From: Pseudomonas cannabina
GTDB taxonomy: Bacteria; Pseudomonadota; Gammaproteobacteria; Pseudomonadales; Pseudomonadaceae
Assembly (NCBI RefSeq): GCF_900100365.1
Contig: NZ_FNKU01000001.1
Span: forward strand, 3,596,001-3,660,000
Direction of reading: 5' to 3'
Length of the DNA: 64,000 nt
Below are positions 54,669 through 64,000 of this stretch, one piece after another. The notes under the pieces are model-generated. The model had not been told where the DNA came from. It saw nothing but the letters and a program-made list of their open reading frames with translations, and ran no database searches. Each line of letters opens with the position of its first letter. Within the stretch, counting starts at the first letter, position 1. The position numbers were made by a program, and so were the translations under genes.

Positions 54669-55859
54669 TTACTGGCCGTAGACGGCGTTGCACAAATCCA
54701 CGGTGAACTGGCCAAACATGCCTTCAAAGGCGGTATTGGTGAAGGCCACCACGGTCAGTTGTTCTGCCGGATCGACAAACCAGGAGTGACCGTAGGCGCC
54801 GCCCAGGCGCCAGGTGCCGACCGATTCGACGGTTTGCGCGGCCTCCGGATCCTTGAGCACGGTGAAGCCCAGGCCGAAGCCGCGTCCTGGCCAGTTGGCC
54901 AGTTCCAGGCTGCCGGTCTGGCTGGTGCCCATTTCGTCGACCAACGTCTTGGGCAATAGCGGCGCCCCGCCTCTGCGCAGGGTTTCGAGCAGTGTCAGAA
55001 ACTCGCCCGCCGTGCCCACCATTCCCGAACCGCCGGAAGGATAGGCCTTGGTGTCCAGCGCCCGCGAAGGTGCCAAGCGGATACCCGCGGTGCCTTCAAA
55101 TACCGGCGCCACTTCCAGCTCGCGCATGCGGCGTGGTTGCGGATCATCGTTCATGTAGGCCGGCACCAGGCGCTCGGCAGCGGTAGTACCGAAGCTCAAC
55201 TCACGAAGCCCCAAAGGCTGGGCGATCAATTCGTCTATCGCTGCCTCCAGCGTGGTGCCGGTAACGGCCGCGATCACCCCGCCCAACACGTCCGTGGCAA
55301 TCGAGTAGCCCCAGTCGCTGCCAGGCGTGTAAAGCAGCGGTGCTTTGCTCAGGCGTTGCAGGTTTTCTTCCAGGGTCAGGTCATTGTGATCCAGGCCATC
55401 CGACACCCCTTCGGCCAGATAAGGACCGCCCTGATCGCTTTCGAGAAACGCGTAGCCCAGCCCGGCAGTATGGCTGAGCAACTGGCGCACGGTGATCGGT
55501 GCTGGCTGGCCGTCGGCGAGGGTTGGCGTGAAATAGGGCAGCCAGTGGCTGACCACATCATCCAGCCCGAGTCTGCCCTGAGCGATCAGCGCCAGCGCTG
55601 CCACCGAAGTGATCGGCTTGGAAACCGAAGACAGCCGAAACAAAGCGTCCTCACGCATCGGCAGCTCGGCCTCGCGGTCAGCCAAGCCGGCGGCGCGGTG
55701 ATAAATCAGCTCGCCACCCTGCGCCACCAGCACCACCGCGCCCACCAGACGTTGATCACTCAGGGTCTGCTTGAGCACCGCATCGATCCGCGCGCCCAAA
55801 AGTGCGGGCTCGAACGTGCGAACGGGCTGTAACTGTCGAAATGGTTCTTTGACGGACAT
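54669..55859 (-). CDS. Class C beta-lactamase-like serine hydrolase (EstB-type)
   Basis: The 396-residue protein has the SxxK motif with Ser78 and Lys81 (LSSVSKP), a Tyr-containing second motif in GSDWGYSIATDV and a third motif region at GGAYGHSWFVDP in place of KTG. This pattern fits family VIII carboxylesterases and related hydrolases rather than true AmpC enzymes. There is no signal peptide from the ATG at 55859 (MSVKEPFRQL), preceded by TTGGGG, so a cytoplasmic esterase is likely. The frame upstream to 55970 is not conserved. Confidence 0.87.
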   Translation of the reverse strand: MSVKEPFRQLQPVRTFEPALLGARIDAVLKQTLSDQRLVGAVVLVAQGGELIYHRAAGLADREAELPMREDALFRLSSVSKPITSVAALALIAQGRLGLDDVVSHWLPYFTPTLADGQPAPITVRQLLSHTAGLGYAFLESDQGGPYLAEGVSDGLDHNDLTLEENLQRLSKAPLLYTPGSDWGYSIATDVLGGVIAAVTGTTLEAAIDELIAQPLGLRELSFGTTAAERLVPAYMNDDPQPRRMRELEVAPVFEGTAGIRLAPSRALDTKAYPSGGSGMVGTAGEFLTLLETLRRGGAPLLPKTLVDEMGTSQTGSLELANWPGRGFGLGFTVLKDPEAAQTVESVGTWRLGGAYGHSWFVDPAEQLTVVAFTNTAFEGMFGQFTVDLCNAVYGQ

Positions 55860-56188
55860 GGTTGACCCCAAGAGTGTGATGGCTGTAACTGCTGGACTCG
55901 ATGGTAGAGGCGCACACGTCCGGGAAACAGAGGTTGGAATTCCGAGGTCCACGGACTGTTCTGTCCGCAATCAAAGCAGTGAAGCGATGCGTCTGGCGCA
56001 AGTGTTTCGCCGACTTGGCGCACTCCTGAATACCGATCGATATACATCCCCGCCGCCGATACCAGGGTCCCTGCCAAAATATCCCTATCACCCATCAACG
56101 TTCTTTCTATTAGAAATATCCGGCAGGAAGGCTAATCTAGGGATGCGCTGGCGGAGGCCGCGTGGTTTCGCCTGATAAGGAGACAAGA
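55860..56188. other. Divergent region upstream of the serine hydrolase and katG
   Basis: About 330 bases without a supported gene; a plus-strand frame here lacks a ribosome site and family features. It should contain the promoters of the divergent hydrolase and of the katG leader. I could not recognise an OxyR site with confidence. Confidence 0.4.
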
Positions 56189-56239
56189 ATGAGCTCAAGC
56201 TTACTGCGCACGTTGTGGGCTGGCCGCGAAGCAATCTGA
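56189..56239 (+). CDS. Possible 16-residue leader peptide before katG
   Basis: A very strong AAGGAG lies seven bases before an ATG that opens the short frame MSSSLLRTLWAGREAI, ending with TGA. The 3' half of this frame overlaps the first arm of a ten-base hairpin (56223-56254). The katG start is 147 bases downstream. This layout fits a translated leader that controls the hairpin, but translation is not shown and no amino-acid bias is evident. Confidence 0.4.
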   Translation: MSSSLLRTLWAGREAI

Positions 56240-56254
56240 TTGACGCTTCGCGGC
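56223..56254 (+). promoter_or_regulatory. Leader hairpin upstream of katG
   Basis: Perfect arms GCCGCGAAGC and GCTTCGCGGC (56223-56232 and 56245-56254) with a 12-base loop. A second inverted repeat built on GGCCG/CGGCC follows at 56269-56291. No T-run is seen. Confidence 0.5.
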
Positions 56255-56367
56255 GTACTGATAGAGTCGGCCGATCCCTGATCGAGCGGCCGGTATGAAC
56301 CCTGTGCTACTGAGTTCTTCATCGCGGTCCGGGCTCCGAGAGCGGATTTAACGGCCGGATGGAATGA

Positions 56368-58656
<2,289 letters not shown>

Positions 58657-58738
58657 TGGCTGGGTGATGGACCGAGTGTAAAAAACGCCTCCCTTGTCAG
58701 ACTGTGTGAAAACCTAGCAATCTGCGCAGCGCTCAAAG

Positions 58739-58773
58739 AAAATGCTCCGTATCGAAAGATACAGAGCATTTTT
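58739..58773 (+). terminator. Hairpin before the IS1182 transposase (copy B; also in copy A)
   Basis: Arms AAAATGCTC and GAGCATTTT, with an inner GTATC/GATAC stem and GAAA loop, end in TTTTT five bases before the transposase ATG. It can stop or mask transcripts entering from outside. The counterpart in copy A is at about 33938-33972. Confidence 0.75.
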
Positions 58774-58777
58774 CGTT

Positions 58778-60202
58778 ATGGCCTACATCCAAGGTGAGTC
58801 CCGCAGCCAGACCAGCCTATTCCCGGTCTCGCTGGAAGAGTTGATCCCCGAGGATCACCTCGTTCGTGTCATTGACCTGTACGTTGCCAGGCTCGATCTG
58901 GTGCAACTGGGCTTCGATAAAGCGATTCCAAAAAGCACGGGGCGCCCTGCTTATGATCCCGCCGATCAGCTAAAACTCTACCTCTACGGCTATTTTCAGC
59001 GGATTCGCTCATCGCGACGTCTTGAAGCCGAGTGTCAGCGCAACATCGAAGTGATGTGGCTGATCAACCGGCTCAAGCCCGACTTCAAGACCATCGCCGA
59101 TTTTCGCAAGAACAATAAACCCGCCTTCATCGCGACCTGCCGTGCTTTCGTTCGGTTTTGTCGCACGGCAGGCTTGATCGCCGGTGAGTTGGTGGCCATC
59201 GACGGCAGCAAGTTTCAGGCGGTCGCATCCTCACGGCGTCATGTGAATTTGAAGCAGCTCAAGCGCCAGGAAGAAAAACTGGATAAGCGCATCGCTCAGT
59301 ATCTGGCCGAGCTGGATGAGGCCGACAAGGCTGAAACCACAGATTCAATTGATCGCAGCGCAATCAAGGTAGCCCTGGCACAGCTTGAGGCTCGACAACA
59401 GGATAATCAGAGTTGCCAGGCACTGATGCGTTCGATGGGCATCGAGCAGTTCAACACCCATGAAAGCGATGCCCGAATGATGCGCACGGCCAAAGGGCCA
59501 CGTGTGGCCTACAACGTGCAAACCGTCGTGGACGCCGAGCATTGCCTGATTTTGCATCATGAGGTCACCCAAGATGGCGATGACCGAAAGCAACTGGAGC
59601 CGATGGCCAAGGCCGCCAAAGCAGAGTTACAGCAAGATGATCTGACGGTCACTGCCGATGCCGGCTACTCCAATGGCAAGCAGTTTCAGGCCTGCGAGGA
59701 TGCTTCGATTACGGCCTATGTACCGCCCAATCGTTCGAAAAACCCTGGCAGTCAGGAAGAGCAGCTCTTTGAGCGAAAAGACTTTATCTATGAGACCGGA
59801 CACGATCGTTTCCAGTGTCCGGCAGGCAAATGGTTAACGCTAAAACAGCACAACAAAGGTGATCGGATCTATCAGGCTGAGGTCGATGACTGCGCCAACT
59901 GCGCGCTGAAAACGCAATGCACTCGAGCCCGGCGCCGTTATGTCTCACGACATGCCCATGAAGAGGCTTTCGAGCGGATGGAGCAAAGAATGCAGGCGCA
60001 TCCTGAGATGATGGCCAACCGAAGATCCATCGTTGAGCACCCCTTCGGCAACCTCAAGCAATGGCTATTTGGTAATGGCCGTTTCTTGCTGCGACAACTG
60101 GAGGGTACAAAAGCTGAAATGGCCTTGGCGGTGAATGCCTATAACCTGAAACGAGCGATTAAAGTGCTCGGTGTGCGCCATCTGATGGCTTTGATGGGCT
60201 GA
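58778..60202 (+). CDS. IS1182-family transposase (copy B)
   Basis: This 474-residue transposase has the same amino-acid sequence as the copy at 32509-33933 and is intact. The start ATG at 58778 gives MAYIQGESRSQT; it directly follows the end hairpin. The acidic catalytic positions lie in VAIDGSKFQA, VTADAGYSNG and the late VEHPFGN region. Confidence 0.93.
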   Translation: MAYIQGESRSQTSLFPVSLEELIPEDHLVRVIDLYVARLDLVQLGFDKAIPKSTGRPAYDPADQLKLYLYGYFQRIRSSRRLEAECQRNIEVMWLINRLKPDFKTIADFRKNNKPAFIATCRAFVRFCRTAGLIAGELVAIDGSKFQAVASSRRHVNLKQLKRQEEKLDKRIAQYLAELDEADKAETTDSIDRSAIKVALAQLEARQQDNQSCQALMRSMGIEQFNTHESDARMMRTAKGPRVAYNVQTVVDAEHCLILHHEVTQDGDDRKQLEPMAKAAKAELQQDDLTVTADAGYSNGKQFQACEDASITAYVPPNRSKNPGSQEEQLFERKDFIYETGHDRFQCPAGKWLTLKQHNKGDRIYQAEVDDCANCALKTQCTRARRRYVSRHAHEEAFERMEQRMQAHPEMMANRRSIVEHPFGNLKQWLFGNGRFLLRQLEGTKAEMALAVNAYNLKRAIKVLGVRHLMALMG

Positions 60203-60237
60203 GCGGACATTTTTTTCGTCTGCTGCCAATACAAAAA

Positions 60238-60264
60238 AAACGCCCCGAACAAGTCGGGGCGTTT
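60238..60264 (-). terminator. Hairpin near the right end of IS1182 copy B
   Basis: Arms AAACGCCCCGA and TCGGGGCGTTT with a five-base loop are preceded on plus by eight A, so the T-run serves minus-strand transcription coming from outside. Copy A has the same structure at about 32447-32478. Confidence 0.75.
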
Positions 60265-60403
60265 GCTTGGGCCTTCATCAGTGTGTTTTCACACAGTCTG
60301 GCGGGCCTCTTTTTTCATGCATCACATTTATGCGGCGCAGCCACTGTGCGCCTGCCCCCGGCTTGGCTACACTGCGCCATCTTCAATCACTCAGCGGGTA
60401 GTC

Positions 60404-60643
60404 ATGATTCGCCTATTAATGTGGGTCGCGTTGATCGCGGCGGTGATCTGGTTCGTCAAGCGCCTGATCAATCCTCCCAAGCCAAAGCCCCGCCCGCAGC
60501 CCCCGGAAATCGATGCGGCGCCAATGGTCCGCTGCGCCCATTGTGGCGTTCACTCTCCTCGTGATCGTGCGTTGAGTCAGGGCCAGCTCTGGTATTGCAG
60601 CGAGGCCCACCGGCTGGAAGGCCCAGCGGCACGTGACCGCTGA
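60404..60643 (+). CDS. PP0621-family small membrane protein with zinc-ribbon-like motif
   Basis: The 79-residue protein has one N-terminal membrane helix (MIRLLMWVALIAAVIWFVKRL), a Pro/Lys-rich linker, and a CAHC...YCSEAHR pattern (Cys and His residues about 19 apart) that can bind zinc. It matches what I recall as the PP0621 family, found before pilS in Pseudomonas; its role is unknown. A longer upstream frame starts in the IS and is rejected. Its stop overlaps the pilS GTG by 11 bases. Confidence 0.85.
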   Translation: MIRLLMWVALIAAVIWFVKRLINPPKPKPRPQPPEIDAAPMVRCAHCGVHSPRDRALSQGQLWYCSEAHRLEGPAARDR

Positions 60644-62233
60644 GACGCCCCACCTTGCCAGCCCACAGGCGCAACGAATTCTGCGGCTGTATCACCTTTA
60701 TCGCCTGACCATCGGCGTCGTCCTGGTCCTGTTGATCTCCAGTAGCCTGGAAACCGAACTGTTGCAGCTGGCCAACCCGAACCTGTTCCGCTCGGGTTGC
60801 TGGCTGTACCTGGTGTTCAACATTCTGGTCGTGGTGTTTCTCGAGCGCCCTACCCGTCAGTCACACCTGTTCAGCCTGGCGATGGTCGACGCGATCATGC
60901 TGTCCGGCCTGTTCTATGCGGCAGGCGGCCCGTCCAGCGGCATCGGCAACCTGCTGATCGCCTCGGTCGCCATCAGTAACGTACTGCTACGCGGCCGTAT
61001 CGGCTTGTTGATCGCCGCCGTATCTGCCATCGGCATCATTTACCTGACGTTCTACATCAGCTTCGGCACGCCTTCAGTCTCCAACGACTACGTGCAGGCA
61101 GGTTCGCTGGGGGCGCTGTGCTTCGCCGCTTCGCCGCTGCGTTGCTGGTGCAGGCGTTGACCGCGCGCATGCAGACCAGCGAAGTGCTTGCCGAACAGCG
61201 CGCAGCGGACGTCGACAGCCTGGAAGAACTCAACGCGCTGATTCTTCAACGCATGCGCACCGGCATTCTGGTACTGGACGCTCGACGTCAGGTGCTGCTG
61301 GCCAATCAGGGCGCGCTGGCTTTGCTGGGCCACGAACGGCTGGTCGGTCAGGTGATCGACGCTTACTCGCCGCAGTTGGTCGATCGCCTGCGCCAATGGC
61401 TGATCAATCCGATCATGCAGCCACGCAGCATCAGTACGTCGGCCATCGGCCCGGAGTTGCAACCGAGTTTCGTCGCACTCAATCGGGGCGATCAGCGCCA
61501 AACGCTGATTTTTCTCGAAGATCTGTCGCAAATCGCCAATCAGGCGCAACAGCTCAAGCTCGCCGCACTGGGCCGTCTGACCGCAGGCATCGCCCATGAA
61601 ATACGCAACCCGCTGGGTGCCGTGAGCCACGCTGCGCAGTTGCTCAACGAATCGGAAGCACTCAGCGCGCCGGATCGGCGTCTGGGGCAGATCATTCACG
61701 ATCAGTCGCAGCGCATTGACCGGGTGATTGAAAACGTCTTGCAGCTCTCTCGGCGACGTGAGGCGCAACCCGATCTGCTGGACCTGAAAGTCTGGCTGGA
61801 CGCATTTGTCGCCGACTTTCGCGATACCGCCCTGCCCAACCAGTTGCTGCACGTGGAGATCCAAGCCGGCACACTCACCACGCGCATGGACGCCGAACAG
61901 TTGACACAAGTGGTGACCAATCTGGTGCAGAACGGCCTGCGCTACAGCAACCAGAATCACTCCTTGGCGCAGGTCTGGCTGAAACTCCATCATGACCGGA
62001 AAAGCGACCTGCCCATTCTCGAAGTGCTGGACGACGGGCCAGGCGTCAGCGAACAGCACCTGAGCAAGATTTTCGAACCCTTTTTCACGACTGAAAGCAA
62101 AGGCACCGGTCTGAGGCTATACCTTTCCCGTGAGTTGTGCGAAAGCAATCAGGCGCATCTGGAATATGCATCCCGGCCAGGCGGCGGCAGTTGTTTGCGC
62201 ATTACCTTCGCCCACCCGTTCAAAACGAGCTGA
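60633..62233 (+). pseudogene. pilS: Sensor histidine kinase PilS, frameshifted
   Basis: PilS senses pilin and controls PilR for pilA transcription. The 5' part (60633-61160, GTG start) codes for the six-helix membrane domain and ends early; the rest continues in another frame (61118-62233) with the PAS-like region, H-box GIAHEIRNPLGAV and ATPase domain. The shift is caused by a tandem repeat of the eight bases TTCGCCGC at 61122-61137; with one copy the frame reads LCFAAALLVQA, as expected. A second change is in the ATP-lid: GTGLRLY at 62102-62122 where the family has GTGLGLY. So the gene appears inactive. Confidence 0.92.
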
Positions 62234-62235
62234 GC

Positions 62236-63576
62236 ATGAGCCAACGGCAAAAAATCCTGATAGTCGACGATGAGCCGGATATTCGAGAACTCCTGGAAAT
62301 CACCCTGGGGCGCATGAAGCTCGACACACGCAGCGCCCGCAATGTCGCCGAGGCGCATGAATGGCTGGCGCGCGAGCCGTTCGATATGTGTCTGACCGAC
62401 ATGCGCCTGCCTGACGGCAACGGCCTTGAACTGGTGCAACACATCCAGCACGGTTATCCGCAAGTGCCGGTGGCAATGATCACCGCGCATGGCAACCTGG
62501 ACACCGCGATTCATGCGCTAAAAGCCGGGGCCTTCGATTTCGTGACCAAGCCGGTTGACCTTAACCGTCTGCGCGAGCTGGTCAACAGCGCGCTGAGCCT
62601 GCCCTCCAGCGTGCAACCGGTGCGCAGCATCGACAGCCGCCTGCTCGGCGATTCGCCCCCGATGCGCACGTTGCGTACCCAGATCGGCAAGCTGGCGCGC
62701 AGTCAGGCGCCGATCTACATCAGCGGTGAATCCGGCAGCGGCAAAGAACTGGTGGCGCGCTTGATCCACGAGCAGGGGCCGCGGAGTGAAAAGCCGTTCG
62801 TGCCAGTCAATTGCGGGGCGATTCCTTCCGAATTGATGGAAAGCGAGTTCTTCGGCCATCGCAAAGGCAGCTTCAGTGGCGCCCATGAAGACAAGCCGGG
62901 CCTGTTTCAGGCGGCGCATAACGGAACGTTGTTTCTTGATGAGGTCGCCGATCTGCCGCTGGCCATGCAGGTAAAACTGCTGCGGGCGATTCAGGAAAAA
63001 TCTATTCGCAGCATCGGCGGTCAGCAGGAACAGGTGGTCGACGTGCGCATTCTCTGCGCCACCCACAAGGACCTCAGCGCCGAAGTGGCCGCCGGGCGTT
63101 TCCGTCAGGATTTGTATTACCGGTTGAACGTGATCGAACTGCGCGTCCCTTCATTGCGCGAGCGCCGTGAGGATATCGACCAACTGGCCGCCAGCGTTCT
63201 GCAGCGTCTGGCGGGCAAGGATGCGCAACCGGTTGCGCGTTTGCATGCACAGGCACTGGAAACCCTGAAAAACTATCGCTTCCCCGGCAACGTGCGCGAA
63301 CTGGAAAACATGCTGGAACGCGCTTACACCCTCTGCGAAAACGACGAAATCCACGCCAGCGACCTGCGTCTGGCCGAATGCTCCAGCACGCAGAAACACC
63401 ACGGCGCAAACCTGGCCGATATCGACAATCTGGAAGATTACCTGGAAAGCATCGAGCGCAAACTGATCCTGCAAGCCCTCGAAGAAACCCGCTGGAACCG
63501 CACCGCCGCCGCAGAACGGCTCAGCTTGTCGTTCAGATCGTTGCGCTATCGGTTGAAAAAGCTGGGGCTGGATTGA
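62236..63576 (+). CDS. pilR: Sigma-54-dependent response regulator PilR
   Basis: PilR activates sigma-54 transcription of pilA when phosphorylated by PilS. The 446-residue protein has a receiver domain with Asp55 (CLTDMRLPDG), an AAA+ domain with Walker A GESGSGKE (about 164-171), the sigma-54 contact loop GSFSGA (usually GSFTGA in PilR), Walker B TLFLDEVADLP, and a Fis-type HTH near the C terminus (NRTAAAERLSLSFRSLRYRL). The start at 62236 (MSQRQKILIVDDE) overlaps no pilS code but follows by two bases. PilR itself looks intact although its kinase is broken. Confidence 0.95.
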   Translation: MSQRQKILIVDDEPDIRELLEITLGRMKLDTRSARNVAEAHEWLAREPFDMCLTDMRLPDGNGLELVQHIQHGYPQVPVAMITAHGNLDTAIHALKAGAFDFVTKPVDLNRLRELVNSALSLPSSVQPVRSIDSRLLGDSPPMRTLRTQIGKLARSQAPIYISGESGSGKELVARLIHEQGPRSEKPFVPVNCGAIPSELMESEFFGHRKGSFSGAHEDKPGLFQAAHNGTLFLDEVADLPLAMQVKLLRAIQEKSIRSIGGQQEQVVDVRILCATHKDLSAEVAAGRFRQDLYYRLNVIELRVPSLRERREDIDQLAASVLQRLAGKDAQPVARLHAQALETLKNYRFPGNVRELENMLERAYTLCENDEIHASDLRLAECSSTQKHHGANLADIDNLEDYLESIERKLILQALEETRWNRTAAAERLSLSFRSLRYRLKKLGLD

Positions 63577-63936
63577 CGCCACGGGTGACTATCGTGCCGG
63601 CGCTCTGCGCTCATCTTTATACGCAAGTTCGTGGGAGCGAACTTGTTCGCGAAGACCGTACTTCAAGCGATGCATTTTCGGAGAATGTACCGCCCCTTTC
63701 GCGGACAAGTCCGCTCCCACCAGAATCAAAGGCGGACGTGCTTAGTACGATGAGCGCTGGAGCGTGAGTAACGATAATCTCGACTATCGTGCGACGCTCC
63801 GCGTCGGCATGCCGTTCTGGACGCTCTGCGTCCGATCCTCTTGGGTGAAGCAAGCGTTGAGGCCACAATAACCGTGACCCTATCCCGCAAAAGTCACTTA
63901 TTGTCCGTTTACCCCAATGCCAGTAAGCTCCACCGC
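63577..63936. other. Non-coding region after pilR with repeats
   Basis: This 360-base region has no supported gene. It contains a REP pair (63631-63720), a block of short GC-rich hairpins (GACGCTCCGCGTC and GGACGCTCTGCGTCC, 63793-63833) with an echo of the same repeat near 63588, and the probable upstream region of the next gene. Confidence 0.6.
63631..63720. repeat. Inverted pair of Pseudomonas REP sequences
   Basis: GTGGGAGCGAACTTGTTCGC... (63631-63653) and its inverted, slightly different partner (63698-63720, ending CCGCTCCCAC) each form a short hairpin and can pair with each other. This is the usual REP/BIME arrangement of Pseudomonas genomes, moved by RAYT-type transposases elsewhere. 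Confidence 0.85.
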
Positions 63937-64000
63937 ATGAACAAATCACTCAGCAATCCCGCAGCAAGCCGTGGCCCGGTCGACCATGAAATTCGTGATC
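63937..64000 (+). CDS. Start of an unidentified gene (possibly TetR-type regulator)
   Basis: An ATG at 63937 opens a frame (MNKSLSNPAASRGPVDHEIRD...) that runs off the window after 21 codons. GPVDHEIRD followed by the expected helix is reminiscent of N termini of some Pseudomonas TetR-family regulators, but too little is visible to decide. No good ribosome site is seen. Confidence 0.4.
   Translation, partial: MNKSLSNPAASRGPVDHEIRD

Larger units (their letters stand above)
58698..60300 (+). mobile_element. IS1182-family insertion sequence, copy B
   Basis: The 1603-bp element has the same 16-bp terminal repeats and apparently the same sequence as copy A (32411-34013), in opposite orientation. 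Unlike copy A it has no target duplication: left flank CTTGT, right flank GCGGG. The flanks look like two halves of a terminator (AAAAAACGCCTCC and GCGGGCCTCTTTTTT). Confidence 0.92.

Noticed and set aside
55771..56175. 135-codon plus-strand frame upstream of katG
   Set aside because: It overlaps the serine-hydrolase N terminus and promoter region and has no supporting features.
63617..63949. Minus-strand frame over the REP region after pilR
   Set aside because: It runs through REP and other repeat hairpins and shows no conserved sequence.

Overview
The window is a chromosomal segment of a Pseudomonas, most likely of the P. syringae group. This is inferred from the gene order metY-rimP-nusA-infB-rbfA-truB-rpsO-pnp, the fur/omlA divergent pair, the smpB-ssrA block, pilS-pilR, REP hairpins of Pseudomonas type, and a load of IS elements (IS1182, IS5 and IS630 families plus a ~100-bp MITE) of kinds common in that group. 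No database search was possible, so species and IS names are recollection only.

Layout. Positions 1-31916 are ordinary core genome: pnp (3' end outside the window), rpsO, truB, rbfA, infB, nusA, rimP, tRNA-fMet, tRNA-Leu, secG, tpiA, glmM, folP, ftsH and rlmE on the minus strand; yhbY on plus; greA, carB, carA, dapB, dnaJ, dnaK and grpE on minus; recN on plus; fur (minus) divergent from bamE/omlA (plus); rnfH, ratA and a sodium-dependent transporter on minus; then smpB, a small secreted protein and the tmRNA gene ssrA on plus. Sigma-32-type promoters precede grpE and dnaK, and a LexA-type box precedes recN.

Positions 31917-40236 are a decayed integrative element in the 3' end of ssrA. Its tyrosine integrase gene is cut twice, by an IS1182-family element and by a 99-bp MITE; removing both with one target duplication each restores a 418-codon reading frame. 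Behind it lie an IS630 element, the C-terminal remnant of an ABC/SMC-type ATPase, a second identical MITE, an IS5-family element, and an intact 623-residue protein joining a PD-(D/E)XK-like nuclease region to a DUF2075 helicase, a plausible defence gene. No attR was found in the window.

Positions 40237-58656 are accessory metabolism and efflux: an AraC regulator, outer-membrane protein and amidase cluster with an IS5 element inserted 14 bp before the regulator start; a luciferase-like monooxygenase; an MFS transporter with a quinone-oxidoreductase-like enzyme; an acyltransferase with a MexEF-like RND pump lacking an outer-membrane channel; a class-C-type serine hydrolase; and katG, preceded by a possible leader peptide and hairpin. 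A second IS1182 copy, inverted relative to the first, follows katG.

Positions 60404-64000 hold a PP0621-like small protein, pilS broken by an 8-bp tandem duplication (and carrying a Gly-to-Arg change in the ATP-binding G2 box), pilR, a REP pair, and the first codons of another gene. The strongest observations are the doubly interrupted but in-frame-restorable integrase, the MITE whose tips match the resident IS5 element, the nuclease-helicase gene beside an ATPase remnant, and the pilS slippage-type frameshift.
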